This document shows positions 34,825-46,935 of a stretch of 64,000 nt of DNA, piece by piece. A model generated the notes under the pieces. It saw nothing but the letters and a program-made list of their open reading frames with translations. It had not been told where the DNA came from and ran no database searches. Position 1 is the first letter of the stretch. Each line of letters opens with the position of its first letter. This DNA comes from Camelus bactrianus (taxonomy: Eukaryota; Chordata; Mammalia; Artiodactyla; Camelidae), in NCBI RefSeq assembly GCF_048773025.1, contig NC_133570.1:25084001-25148000 (forward strand), written 5' to 3'. Both the position numbers and the translations under genes were made by a program.

Positions 34825-36566
34825 ATTTATCTCTCATAACTGAGCTTGTGGAGAGACGTTCGTTCATCTAGAAAAAGGGAACGGGTTGCAGGAGAAACTT
34901 TTACTCTGGTTTCTCAGTCTGTTTCCAAGTGCCGGTTTGAAGTTCCTGCAGTTTTCACTGTAAAACCGAGTTGGAGCTTGTACCTCCCCATATATATGTA
35001 TGGAGTGGAGTGTGCAACTAAAGAGAAACTTTGTTATCCCAACAAGCTAGGTGAAGGACGGCTTTCACACACACTTATCTCTCAGAACTGAGCATGTGGA
35101 GAGACCTTCGTTCATCTAGCACAAAGGGAACGGGTTGCAGGAGAATCTTTTACTCTGGTTTCTCAGTCTGTTTCCTAGTGCCGGTTTGAAGTTCCTGCAG
35201 TTTTCACTGTAAAACCGTGTTGGAGCTAGTACTTCCCCATATATATGTATGGATTGGAGTTTGCAACTGAAGAGAATCTTTGTGTTCCCCACAAGCTAGA
35301 TGAAGGACTGCTTTCACACACACTTATCTCTCAGAACTGAGCATGTGGAGAGACGTTCGTTCATCTAGCACAAAGGGAACGGGTTGCAGGAGAATCTTTT
35401 ACTCTGGTTTATCAGTCTGTTTCCTTGTGCCGGTTTAAATTTCCTGCAGTTTTCACTGTAAAACCGAGTTGGAGCTAGAACCTCCCCATATATATGTATG
35501 GAGTGGAGTTTGCAACTGAAGAGAAACTTTTTGTTCCCAACAAGCTAGGTGAAGGACGGCTTTCACACACACTTATCTCTCAGAACTGAGCATGTGGAGA
35601 GACGTTCGTTCATCTAGCACAAACGGAACGGGTTGCAGGAGAAACTTTAACTCTGGTTTCTCAGTCTGTTTCCTAGTGCCGGTTTGAAGTTCCTGCAGTT
35701 TTCACTGTAAAACCGAGTTGGAGCTAGTACCTCCCCTTATATATGTATGGAGTGGAGTTTGCAACTGAAGAGAAACTTTGTGTTCCCAACAAGCTAGGTG
35801 AAGGACGGCTTTCACACACACTTATCTCTCAGAACTGAGCATGTGGAGAGACGTTCGTTCACCTAGCACAAAGGGAACGGGTTGCAGGAGAAACTTATAC
35901 TCTGATTTCTCAGTCTGTTTCCTGGTGCCGGTTTGAAGTTCCTGCAGTTTTCACAGTAAAACCGAGTTGGAGCTAGTACCTCCCCATATATATGTATGGA
36001 GTGGAGTTTGCAACTGAAGAGAAACTTTGTGTTAGCAACAAGCTAGGTGAAGGACGGCTTTCACACACACATATGTCTCTGAACTGAGCATGTGGAGAGA
36101 CGTTCGTTCAGATAGCACCAATGGAACGGGTTGCAGGAGAAACTTTTACTCTGGTTTCTCAGTCTGTTTCCTAGTGCCGGTTTCATGTTCCTGCAGTTTT
36201 CACTGTAAAACCGGGTTGGAGCTCATACGTCCAAATATAGAAGTGTGGAGTGGAGTTTGCAACTGAAAAGAAACTTTTTGTTCCCAACAAGCTAGGTGAA
36301 GGACGGCTTTCACACACACTTATCTCTCAGAACTGAGCATGTGGAGAGACGATTGTTCATCTAGCACAATGGGAACGGGTTGCAGGAGAAACTTTAACTC
36401 TGGTTTCTCAGTCGGTTTCCTAGTGCCGGTTTGAAGTTCCTGCAGTTTTCACTGTAAAACCGAGTTGGAGCTACTACCTCCCCATATATATGTATGGAGT
36501 GGAGTGTGCCACTGAAGATAAACTTTGTGTTCCCAACAAGCTAGGTGAAGGACGGCTTTCACACAC
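34825..36566. repeat. 13-monomer transition unit, second copy, shortened to 7
   Basis: The unit begins with the same CTAGAAAAAGGG/e chimera and f-g-h. It then goes to a GTTCACCTAGC monomer, an ACATATG-type monomer and an i-like GACGATTG monomer before family B starts at 36,567. It is seven monomers (1,742 bp) long, so about six are missing relative to the first copy. Confidence 0.75.
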
Positions 36567-38478
36567 ACTTATCTCTCAGAACTGAGCATGTGGAGAGACG
36601 TTCGTTCATCTAGAAAAAGGGAACGGGTTGCAGGAGAAACTTTTACTCTGGTTTCTCAGTCTGTTTCCAAGTGCCGGTTTGAAGTTCCTGCAGTTTTCAC
36701 TGTAAAGCCGATTTGGAGCTAGTACCTCCCCATATATATGTATGGAGTGGAGTTTGCAACTGAAGAGAAACTTTGTGTTCCCAACAAGCTTGGTGAAGGA
36801 CGGCTTTCACACACACTTATCTCTCAGAACCGAGCATGTGGAGAGACGTTCGTTCATCTAGCACAAAAGGAACGGGTTGCAGGAGAAACTTTTAGTCTGG
36901 TTTCTCAGTCTGTTTCCTAGTGCCGTTTTGAAGTTCCTGCAGTTTTCACTGTAAAACCGAGTTGGAGCTAGTACCCCCCCATATATATGTATGGAGTGGA
37001 GTTTTCAACTGAAGAGAAACTTTGTGTTCCCAACAAGCTATGTGAAGGACGGCTTTCAAACACACTTATCTCTCAGAACTGAGCATGTGGAGAGACGTTC
37101 GTTCAGCTAGCACAAAGGGAACGGGTTGCAGGAGAAACTTTTACTCTGGTTTCTCAGTCTGTTTCCTAGTGCCGGTTTGAAGTTCCTGCAGTTTTCACTG
37201 TAAAACCGAGTTGGAGCTAGTACCTCCCCATATATATGTATGGAGTGGAGTTTGCAACTGAAGAGAAACTTTGTGTTCCCAACAAGCTAGGTGAAGGACG
37301 GCTTTCACACACAATTATCTCTCAGAACTGAGCATGTGGAGAGACGTTCGTTCAGCTAGCACAAATGGAACGGGTTGCAGGAGAAACTTATACTCTGGTT
37401 TCTCAGTCTGTTTCCTAGTGCCGGTTTGAAGTTCCTGCAGTTTTCACTGTAAAACCGAGTTGGAGCTAGTACCTCCCCATATATATGTATGGAGTGGAGT
37501 TTGCAACTGAAGAGAAACTTTGTGTTCCCAACAAGCTAGGTGAAGGACGGCTTTCACACACACTTATCTCTCAGAACTGAGCATGTGGAAAGACTTACGT
37601 TCATCTAGCACAAAGGTAACGGGTTGCAGGAGAATCTTTTACTCTGGTTTCTCAGTCTGTTTCCTAGTGCCAGTTTGAAGTTCCTCATTTTTCACTGTAA
37701 AACCGAGTTTGAGCTAGTACCTACCCATATATATGTATGGAGTGGAGTTTGCAACTGAAGAGAAATTTTGTGTTCCCAACAACCTAGGTGAAGGACGGCT
37801 TTCACACACACTTATCTCTCAGAACTGAACATGTGGAGAGACGTTCGTTCATCTAGCACAAAGGGAACGGGTTGCAGGAGAAACTTTTACTCTGGTTTCT
37901 CAGTCTGTTTCCTAGTGCCGGTTTGAATTTCCTGCAGTTTTCACTGTAAAACCGTGTTGGAGCTAGAACCTCCCCATATATATGTATGGAGTGGGGTTTG
38001 CAACTGAAGAGAAACTTTGTGTTCCCAACAAGCTAGGTGAAGGACGGCTTTCACACACACTTATCTCTCAGAACTGAGCATGTGGAGAGACGTTCGTTCA
38101 TCTAGCACAAAGGGAACGGGTTGCAGGAGAAACTTATACTCTGGTTTCTCAGTCTGTTTCCTAGTGCCGGTTTCATGTTCCTGCAGTTTTCACTGTAAAA
38201 CCGGGTTGGAGCTAGTACCTCCCCATATATAATTATGGAGTGGAGTTTGCAACTGAAAAGAAACTTTGTGTTCCCAACAATCTAGTTGAAGGACGGCTTT
38301 CACACACACTTATCTCTCAGAACTGAGCTTGTGGAGAGACGTTCGTTCATCTAGAAAAAGGGAACGGGTTGCAGGATAAACTTTTACTCTGGTTTCTCAG
38401 TTTGTTTCCAAGTGCCGGTTTGAAGTTCCTGCAGTTTTCACTGTAAAACCGATTTGGAGCTAGTACCTCCCCATATAT
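36567..38478. repeat. Family B leader segment before first anchor
   Basis: About 7.7 monomers, starting with a CTAGAAAAAGGG monomer and a CGATTTGGAG (36,7xx) change. It contains distinctive marks at 36,971 (GTACCCCCCC), 37,310-37,320 (ACACAATTATC), 37,591 (AGACTTACGT) and 37,683 (TTCCTCATTTTTCAC). The same series of marks recurs 5,470 bp downstream at 42.4-43.2 kb. Confidence 0.78.
36961..37875. repeat. Long-range duplicate, left copy (partner 42,431-43,345)
   Basis: Four rare marks occur in the same order and spacing in both copies: GTACCCCCCC, GCTATGTGAAGG with TTTCAAACACAC, AGACTTACGT and TTCCTCATTTTTCAC. The offset is 5,470 bp (22 monomers). The copies differ at a few bases, such as CGAGTTGG versus CGTGTTGG at the left end. 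The right limit is where GCAGGAG and GCAGGTG diverge. Confidence 0.8.
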
Positions 38479-40966
38479 ATGTATGGAGTGGAGATTGCAA
38501 CTGAAGAGAAACTTTGTGTTCCCAACAAGCTAGGTGAAGGACGGCTTTCAGACACACTTATCTCTCAGAACCAAGCTTGTGGAGAGACGTTCGTTCATCT
38601 AGAAAAAGGGAACGGGTTGCAGGATAAACTTTTACTCTGGTTTCTCAGTCTGTTTCCTAGTGCCGGTTTCATGTTCCTGCAGTTTTCACTGTAAAACCGG
38701 GTTGGAGCTAGTACCTCCCCATATATAATTATGGAGTGGAGTTTGCAACTGAAAAGAAACTTTGTGTTCCCAACAATCTAGTTGAAGGACGGCTTTCACA
38801 CACACTTATCTCTCAGAACTTAGCTTGTGGAGAGACGTTCGTTCATCTAGAAAAAGGGAACGGGTTGCACGATAAACTTTTACTCTGGTTTCTCAGTCTG
38901 TTTCCAAGTGCCGGTTTGAAGTTCCTGCAGTTTTCACTGTAAAACCGATTTGGAGCTAGTACCTCCCCATATATATGTATGGAGTGGAGTTTGCAACTGA
39001 AGAGAAACTTTGTGTTCCCAACAAGCTAGGTGAAGGACGGCTTTCAGACACACTTATCTCTCAGAACCGAGCATGTGGAGAGACGTTCGTTCATCTAGCA
39101 CAAAGGGAACGGGTTGCAGGAGAAACTTTTACTCTGGTTTCTCAGTCTGTTTCCTACTGCCGGTTTGAAGTTCCTGCAGTTTTCACTGTAAAACCGAGTT
39201 GGAGCTAGTACCTCCCCATATATATGTATGGAGTGGAGTTTGCAACTGAAGAGAAACTTTGTGTTCCCAACAAGCTAGGTGAAGGACGGCTTTCACACAC
39301 ACTTATCTCTCAGAACTGAACATGTGGAGAGACGTTCGTTCATCTAGCACAAAGGGAACGGGTTGCAGGGGAAAATTTTACTCTGGTTTCTCAGTCTGTT
39401 TCCTAGTGCCGGTTTGAATTTCCTGCAGTTTTCACTGTAGAACCGAGTTGAAGCTAGTACCTCTCCATATATATGTATGGAGTGGAGTTTGCAACTGAAG
39501 AGAAACTTTGTGTTCCAAACAAGCTAGGTGAAGGACGGCTTTCACACACACTTATCTCTCAGAACTGAGCATGTGGAGAGACGTTCGTTCATCTAGCACA
39601 AAGGGAACGGGTTGCAGGAGAAACTTTTACTCTGTTTTCTCAGTCTGTTTCCTAGTGCCGGTTAGAAGTTCCTGCACTTTTCACTGTAAAACCGAGTTGG
39701 AGCTAGTACCTCCCCATATATATGTATGGAGTGGAATTTTCAACTGAAGAGAAACTTTGTGTTCCCAACAAGCTAGGTGAAGGACGGCTTTCACACACAC
39801 ATATGTCTCTGAACTGAGCATGTGTAGAGACGTTCGTTCATCTAGCACAAAGGGAACGGGTTGCAGGAGAAACTTTTACTCTGGTTTCTCAGTCTGTTTC
39901 CTAGTGCCGGTTTGAAGTTCCTGCAGTTTTCACTGTAAAACCGAGTTGGAGCTAGTACCTCCCCATATATATGTATGGAGTGAAGTTTGCAACTGAAGAG
40001 AAACTTGGTGTTCCCAACAAGCTAGGTGAAGGACGGCTTTCACACACACTTATCTCTCAGAACTGAGCTTGTGGAGAGACGTTCGTTCATCTAGCACAAA
40101 GGGAACGGGTTGCAGTAGAAACTTTTACTCTGGTTTCTCAGTCTGTTTCCTAGTGCCGGTTTGAAGTTCCTGCAGTTTTCACTGTAAAACCGAGTTGGAG
40201 CTAGTACCTCCCCATATATATGTATGGAGTGGAGTGTGCAAATGAAGAGAAACTTTGTGTTCCCAACAAGCTAGATGAAGGACGGCTTTCACACACACTT
40301 ATCTGTCAGAACTGAGCATGTGGAGAGACGTTCGTTCATCTAGCACAAAGGGAACGGTTTGCAGGAGAAACTTTTACTCTGGTTTCTCAGTCTGTTCCCT
40401 AGTGCCGGTTTAAAGTTCCTGCAGTTTTCACTGTAAAACCGAGTTGGAGCTAGAACCTCCCCATATATATGTATGGAGTGGGGTTTGCAACTGAAGAGAA
40501 ACTTTGTGTTCCCAACAAGCTAGGTGAAGAACGGCTTTCACACACACTTATCTCTCAGAACTGAGCATGTGGAGAGACGTTCGTTCATCTAGCACAATGG
40601 GAATGGGGTTGCAGGAGGACCTTTTACTCTGGTTTCTCAGTCTGTTTCCTAGTGCCGGTTTCATGTTCCTGCAGTTTTCACTGTAAAACCGGGTTGGAGC
40701 TAGTCCCTCCCCATATATAATTATGGAGTGGAGTTTGCAACTGAAAAGAAACTTTGTGTTCCCAACAATCTAGTTGAAGGACGGCTTTCACACACACTTA
40801 TCTCTCAGAACTGAGCTTGTGGAAAGACGTTCGTTCATCTAGAAAAAGGGAACGGGTTGCAGGATAAACTTTTACTCTGGTTTCTCAGTTTGTTTCCAAG
40901 TGCCGGTTTGAAGTTCCTGCAGTTTTCACTGTAAAACCGATTTGGAGCTAGTACCTCCCCATATAT
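38479..40966. repeat. HOR B copy 1 (10 monomers)
   Basis: Phased at ATGGAGTGG after the AT core of an anchor monomer. It starts with the alpha-beta alternation (ATAATTATGG at 38,227 and 38,724), then CTACTGCCGG, GCAGGGGAAAATTTTAC with GTAGAACCGAG (39.4 kb), GTGGAATTTTCAAC, ACATATGTCTCTGAAC (39.8 kb), GTGTGCAAATGAAGAG (40.2 kb), CTGTTCCCTAG (40.4 kb) and GGGAATGGGGTTGC (40.6 kb). It matches copy 3 monomer by monomer, apart from one extra monomer here. Confidence 0.82.
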
Positions 40967-43900
40967 ATGTATGGAGTGGAGTTTGCAACTGAAGAGAAAC
41001 TTTGTGTTCCCAACAAGCTAGGTGAAGGACGGCTTTCAGACACACTTATCTCTCAGAACCGAGCTTGTGGAGAGACGTTCGTTCATCTAGAAAAAGGGAA
41101 CGGGTTGCAGGATAAACTTTTACTCTGGTTTCTCAGTCTGTTTCCTAGTGCCGGTTTCATGTTCCTGCAGTTTTCACTGTAAAACCGGGTTGGAGCTAGT
41201 ACCTCCCCATATATAATTATGGAGTGGAGTTTGCAACTGAAAAGAAACTTTGTGTTCCCAACAATCTAGTTGAAGGACGGCTTTCACACACACTTATCTC
41301 TCAGAACTGAGCTTGTGGAGAGACGTTCGTTCATCTAGAAAAAGGGAAAGGGTTGCAGGATAAACTTTTACTCTGGTTTCTCAGTCTGTTTCCAAGTGCC
41401 GGTTTGAAGTTCCTGCAGTTTTCACTGTAAAACCGATTTGGAGCTAGTACCTCCCCATATATATGTATGGAGTGGAGTTTGCAACTGAAGAGAAACTTTG
41501 TGTTCCCAACAAGCTAGGTGAAAGACGGCTTTCAGACACACTTATCTCTCAGAACCGAGCATGTGGAGAGACGTTCGTTCATCTAGCACAAAGGGAACGG
41601 GTTGCAGGAGAAACTTTTACTCTGGTTTCTCAGTCTGTTTCCTACTGCCGGTTTGAAGTTCCTGCAGTTTTCACTGTAAAACCGAGTTGGAGCTAGTACC
41701 TCCCCATATATATGTATGGAGTGGAGTTTGCAACTGAAGAGAAACTTTGTGTTCCCAACAAGCTAGGTGAAGGACGGCTTTCACACACACTTATCTCTCA
41801 GAACTGAGCATGTGGAGAGACGTTCGTTCATCTAGCACAAAGGGAACGGGTTGCAGGAGAAACTTTTACTCTGTTTTCTCAGTCTGTTTCCTAGTGCCGG
41901 TTTGAAGTTCCTGCACTTTTCACTGTAAAACCGAGTTGGAGCTAGTACCTCCCCATATATATGTATGGAGTGGAATTTTCAACTGAAGAGAAACTTTGTG
42001 TTCCCAACAAGCTAGGTGAAGGACGGCTTCACACACACATATGTCTCTGAACTGAGCATGTGTAGAGACGTTCGTTCATCTAGCACAAAGGGAACGGGTT
42101 GCAGGAGAAACTTTTACTCTGGTTTCTCAGTCTGTTTCCTAGTGCCGGTTTGAATTTCCTGCAGTTTTCACTGTAAAACCGAGTTGGATCTAGTACCTCC
42201 CCATATATATGTATGGAGTGAAGTTTGCAACTGAAGAGAAACTTTGTGTTCCCAACAAGCTAGGTGAAGGACGGCTTTCACACACACTTATCTCTCAGAA
42301 CTGAGCTTGTGGAGAGACGTTCGTTCATCTAGCACAAGGGAACGGGTTACAGTAGAAACTTTTACTCTGGTTTCTCAGTCTGTTTCCTAGTGCCGTTTTG
42401 AAGTTCCTGCAGTTTTCACTGTAAAACCGTGTTGGAGCTAGTACCCCCCCATATATATGTATGGAGTGGAGTTTTCAACTGAAGAGAAACTTTGTGTTCC
42501 CAACAAGCTATGTGAAGGACGGCTTTCAAACACACTTATCTCTCAGAACTGAGCATGTGGAGAGACGTTCGTTCAGCTAGCACAAAGGGAACGGGTTGCA
42601 GGAGAAACTTTTACTCTGGTTTCTCAGTCTGTTTCCTAGTGCCGGTTTGAAGTTCCTGCAGTTTTCACTGTAAAACCGAGTTGGAGCTAGTACCTCCCCA
42701 TATATATGTATGGAGTGGAGTTTGCAACTGAAGAGAAACTTTGTGTTCCCAACAAGCTAGGTGAAGGACGGCTTTCACACACAATTATCTCTCAGAACTG
42801 AGCATGTGGAGAGACGTTCGTTCAGCTAGCACAAAGGGAACGGGTTGCAGGAGAAACTTATACTCTGGTTTCTCAGTCTGTTTCCTAGTGCCGGTTTGAA
42901 GTTCCTGCAGTTTTCACTGTAAAACCGAGTTGGAGCTAGTACCTCCCCATATATATGTATGGAGTGGAGTGTACAACTAAAGAGAAACTTTGTGTTCCCA
43001 ACAAGCTAGGTGAAGGACGGCTTTCACACACACTTATCTCTCAGAACTGAGCATGTGGAAAGACTTACGTTCATCTAGCACAAAGGTAACGGGTTGCAGG
43101 AGAATCTTTTACTCTGGTTTCTCAGTCTGTTTCCTAGTGCCAGTTTGAAGTTCCTCATTTTTCACTGTAAAACCGAGTTTGAGCTAGTACCTACCCATAT
43201 ATATGTATGGAGTGGAGTTTGCAACTGAAGAGAAATTTTGTGTTCCCAACAACCTAGGTGAAGGACGGCTTTCACACACACTTATCTCTCAGAACTGAAC
43301 ATGTGGAGAGACGTTCGTTCATCTAGCACAAAGGGAACGGGTTGCAGGTGAAACTTTTACTCTGGTTTCTCAGTCTGTTTCCTAGTGCCGGTTTCAAGTT
43401 CCTGCAGTTTTCACTGTAAAACCGATTTGGAGCTAGTACCTACCCATATATATGTATGGAGTGGAGTTTGCAACTGAAAAGAAACTTTGTGTTCCCAACA
43501 ATCTAGGTGAAGGACGGCTTACACACACAATTATCTCTCAGAACTGAGCTTGTGGAGAGACGTTCGTTCATCTAGCACAAAGGGAACGGGTTGCAGTAGA
43601 AACTTTTACTCTGGTTTCTCAGTCTGTTTCCTAGTGCCGGTTTGAAGTTCCTGCAGTTTTCACTGTAAAACCGAGTTGGAGCTAGTACCTCCCCATATAT
43701 ATGTATGGAGTGGAGTGTGCAAATGAAGAGAAACTTTGTGTTCCCAACAAGCTAGATGAAGGACGGCTTTCACACACACTTATCTCTCAGAACTGAGCAT
43801 GTGGAGAGACGTTCGTTCATCTAGCACAAAGGGAACGGGTTGCAGGAGAAACTTTTACTCTGGTTTCTCAGTCTGTTTCCTAGTGCCGGTTTGAATTTCC

Positions 43901-44696
43901 TGCAGTTTTCACTGTAAAACCGAGTTGGAGCTAGAACCTCCCCATATATATGTATGGAGTGGGGTTTGCAACTGAAGAGAAACTTTGTGTTCCCAACAAG
44001 CTAGGTGAAGGACGGCTTTCACACACACTTATCTCTCAGAACTGAGCATGTGGAGAGACGTTCGTTCATCTAGCACAAAGGGAACGGGTTGCAGGAGAAA
44101 CTTATACTCTGGTTTCTCAGTCTGTTTCCTAGTGCCGGTTTGAAGTTCCTGCAGTTTTCACTGTAAAACCGAGTTGGAGCTAGAACCTCCCCATATATAT
44201 GTATGGAGTGGAGTTTGCAACTGAAGAGAAACTTTGTGTTCCCAACAAGCTAGGTGAAGAACGGCTTTCACACACACTTATCTCTCAGAACTGAGCATGT
44301 GGAGAGACGTTCGTTCATCTAGCACAATGGGAATGGGGTTGCAGGAGAACCTTTTACTCTGGTTTCTCAGTCTGTTTCCTAGTGCCGGTTTCATGTTCCT
44401 GCAGTTTTCACTGTAAAACCGGGTTGGAGCTAGTACCTCCCCATATATAATTATGGAGTGGAGTTTGCAACTGAAAAGAAACTTTGTGTTCCCAACAATC
44501 TAGTTGAAGGACGGCTTTCACACACACTTATCTCTCAGAACTGAGCTTGTGGAGAGACGTTCGTTCATCTAGAAAAAGGGAACGGGTTGCAGGATAAACT
44601 TTTACTCTGGTTTCTCAGTTTGTTTCCAAGTGCCGGTTTGAAGTTCCTGCAGTTTTCACTGTAAAACCGATTTGGAGCTAGTACCTCCCCATATAT
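40967..44696. repeat. HOR B copy 2 (15 monomers)
   Basis: Opens like copy 1. It then includes the 42.4-43.3 kb section that duplicates the family B leader, followed by TTACACACACAATTATC, GTGTGCAAATG and GGGAATGGGGTTGC monomers leading into the next anchor. The extra five or so monomers relative to copy 1 correspond to the inserted leader-like section. Confidence 0.8.
42431..43345. repeat. Long-range duplicate, right copy (partner 36,961-37,875)
   Basis: Matches the left copy across about 3.7 monomers. One monomer has acquired an e-like patch (GAGTGTACAACTAAAGAG near 42,966) not present on the left, which looks like a small gene-conversion tract. Confidence 0.78.
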
Positions 44697-46935
44697 ATGT
44701 ATGGAGTGGAGATTGCAACTGAAGAGAAACTTTGTGTTCCCAACAAGCTAGGTGAAGGACGGCTTTCAGACACACTTATCTCTCAGAACCAAGCTTGTGG
44801 AGAGACGTTCGTTCATCTAGAAAAAGGGAACGGGTTGCAGGATAAACTTTTACTCTGGTTTCTCAGTCTGTTTCCTAGTGCCGGTTTCATGTTCCTGCAG
44901 TTTTCACTGTAAAACCGGGTTGGAGCTAGTACCTCCCCATATATAATTATGGAGTGGAGTTTGCAACTGAAAAGAAACTTTGTGTTCCCAACAATCTAGT
45001 TGAAGGACGGCTTTCACACACACTTATCTCTCAGAACTGAGCTTGTGGAGAGACGTTCGTTCATCTAGAAAAAGGGAACGGGTTGCACGATAAACATTTA
45101 CTCTGGTTTCTCAGTCTGTTTCCAAGTGCCGGTTTGAAGTTCCTGCAGTTTTCACTGTAAAACCGATTTGGAGCTAGTACCTCCCCATATATATGTATGG
45201 AGTGGAGTTTGCAACTGAAGAGAAACTTTGTGTTCCCAACAAGCTAGGTGAAGGACGGCTTTCAGACACACTTATCTCTCAGAACCGAGCATGTGGAGAG
45301 ACGTTCGTTCATCTAGCACAAAGGGAACGGGTTGCAGGAGAAACTTTTACTCTGGTTTCTCAGTCTGTTTCCTACTGCCGGTTTGAAGTTCCTGCAGTTT
45401 TCACTGTAAAACCGAGTTGGAGCTAGTACCTCCCCATATATATGTATGGAGTGGAGTTTGCAACTGAAGAGAAACTTTGTGTTCCCAACAAGCTAGGTGA
45501 AGGACGGCTTTCACACACACTTATCTCTCAGAACTGAACATGTGGAGAGACGTTCGTTCATCTAGCACAAAGGGAACGGGTTGCAGGGGAAAATTTTACT
45601 CTGGTTTCTCAGTCTGTTTCCTAGTGCCGGTTTGAATTTCCTGCAGTTTTCACTGTAGAACCGAGTTGAAGCTAGTACCTCTCCATATATATGTATGGAG
45701 TGGAGTTTGCAACTGAAGAGAAACTTTGTGTTCCAAACAAGCTAGGTGAAGGACGGCTTTCACACACACTTATCTCTCAGAACTGAGCATGTGGAGAGAC
45801 GTTCGTTCATCTAGCACAAAGGGAACGGGTTGCAGGAGAAACTTTTACTCTGTTTTCTCAGTCTGTTTCCTAGTGCCGGTTAGAAGTTCCTGCACTTTTC
45901 ACTGTAAAACCGAGTTGGAGCTAGTACCTCCCCATATATATGTATGGAGTGGAATTTTCAACTGAAGAGAAACTTTGTGTTCCCAACAAGCTAGGTGAAG
46001 GACGGCTTTCACACACACATATGTCTCTGAACTGAGCATGTGTAGAGACGTTCGTTCATCTAGCACAAAGGGAACGGGTTGCAGGAGAAACTTTTACTCT
46101 GGTTTCTCAGTCTGTTTCCTAGTGCCGGTTTGAAGTTCCTGCAGTTTTCACTGTAAAACCGAGTTGGAGCTAGTACCTCCCCATATATATTTATGGAGTG
46201 AAGTTTGCAACTGAAGAGAAACTTGGTGTTCCCAACAAGCTAGGTGAAGGACGGCTTTCACACACACTTATCTCTCAGAACTGAGCATGTGGAGAGACGT
46301 TCGTTCATCTAGCACAAAGGGAACGGTTTGCAGGAGAAACTTTTACTCTGGTTTCTCAGTCTGTTCCCTAGTGCCGGTTTAAAGTTCCTGCAGTTTTCAC
46401 TGTAAAACCGAGTTGGAGCTAGAACCTCCCCATATATATGTATGGAGTGGGGTTTGCAACTGAAGAGAAACTTTGTGTTCCCAACAAGCTAGGTGAAGAA
46501 CGGCTTTCACACAAACTTATCTCTCAGAACTGAGCATGTGGAGAGACGTTCGTTCATCTAGCACAATGGGAATGGGGTTGCAGGAGGACCTTTTACTCTG
46601 GTTTCTCAGTCTGTTTCCTAGTGCCGGTTTCATGTTCCTGCAGTTTTCACTGTAAAACCGGGTTGGAGCTAGTACCTCCCCATATATAATTATGGAGTGG
46701 AGTTTGCAACTGAAAAGAAACTTTGTGTTCCCAACAATCTAGTTGAAGGACGGCTTTCACACACACTTATCTCTCAGAACTGAGCTTGTGGAAAGACGTT
46801 CGTTCATCTAGAAAAAGGGAACGGGTTGCAGGATAAACTTTTACTCTGGTTTCTCAGTTTGTTTCCAAGTGCCGGTTTGAAGTTCCTGCAGTTTTCACTG
46901 TAAAACCGATTTGGAGCTAGTACCTCCCCATATAT
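44697..46935. repeat. HOR B copy 3 (9 monomers)
   Basis: It has the same marks in the same order as copy 1, including GGAGATTGCAAC in the opening monomer and GAACCAAGCTTGTGG (also at 38,57x). The one monomer carrying GTGTGCAAATGAAGAG is missing. The 2,239-bp length is nine monomers against ten, a clean one-monomer deletion. Confidence 0.83.

Larger units (their letters stand above)
30590..36566. repeat. Transition zone between HOR families A and B
   Basis: Types a, b, c and d are gone. Ordered runs of f-g-h(-i) continue near 31.8-32.8, 33.8-34.5 and 35.1-35.8 kb. They are mixed with B-type monomers: ACATATGTCTCTGAAC with GTGTAGAG (30.8 and 33.6 kb), TTTCATGTTCC with TATAGAAGTATGG (31.0, 33.7, 34.7 and 36.2 kb), and CTAGAAAAAGGG (31.6 and 34.9 kb). 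The first four monomers (30,590-31,584) do not fit either repeat order. Boundaries are approximate to one monomer. Confidence 0.8.
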
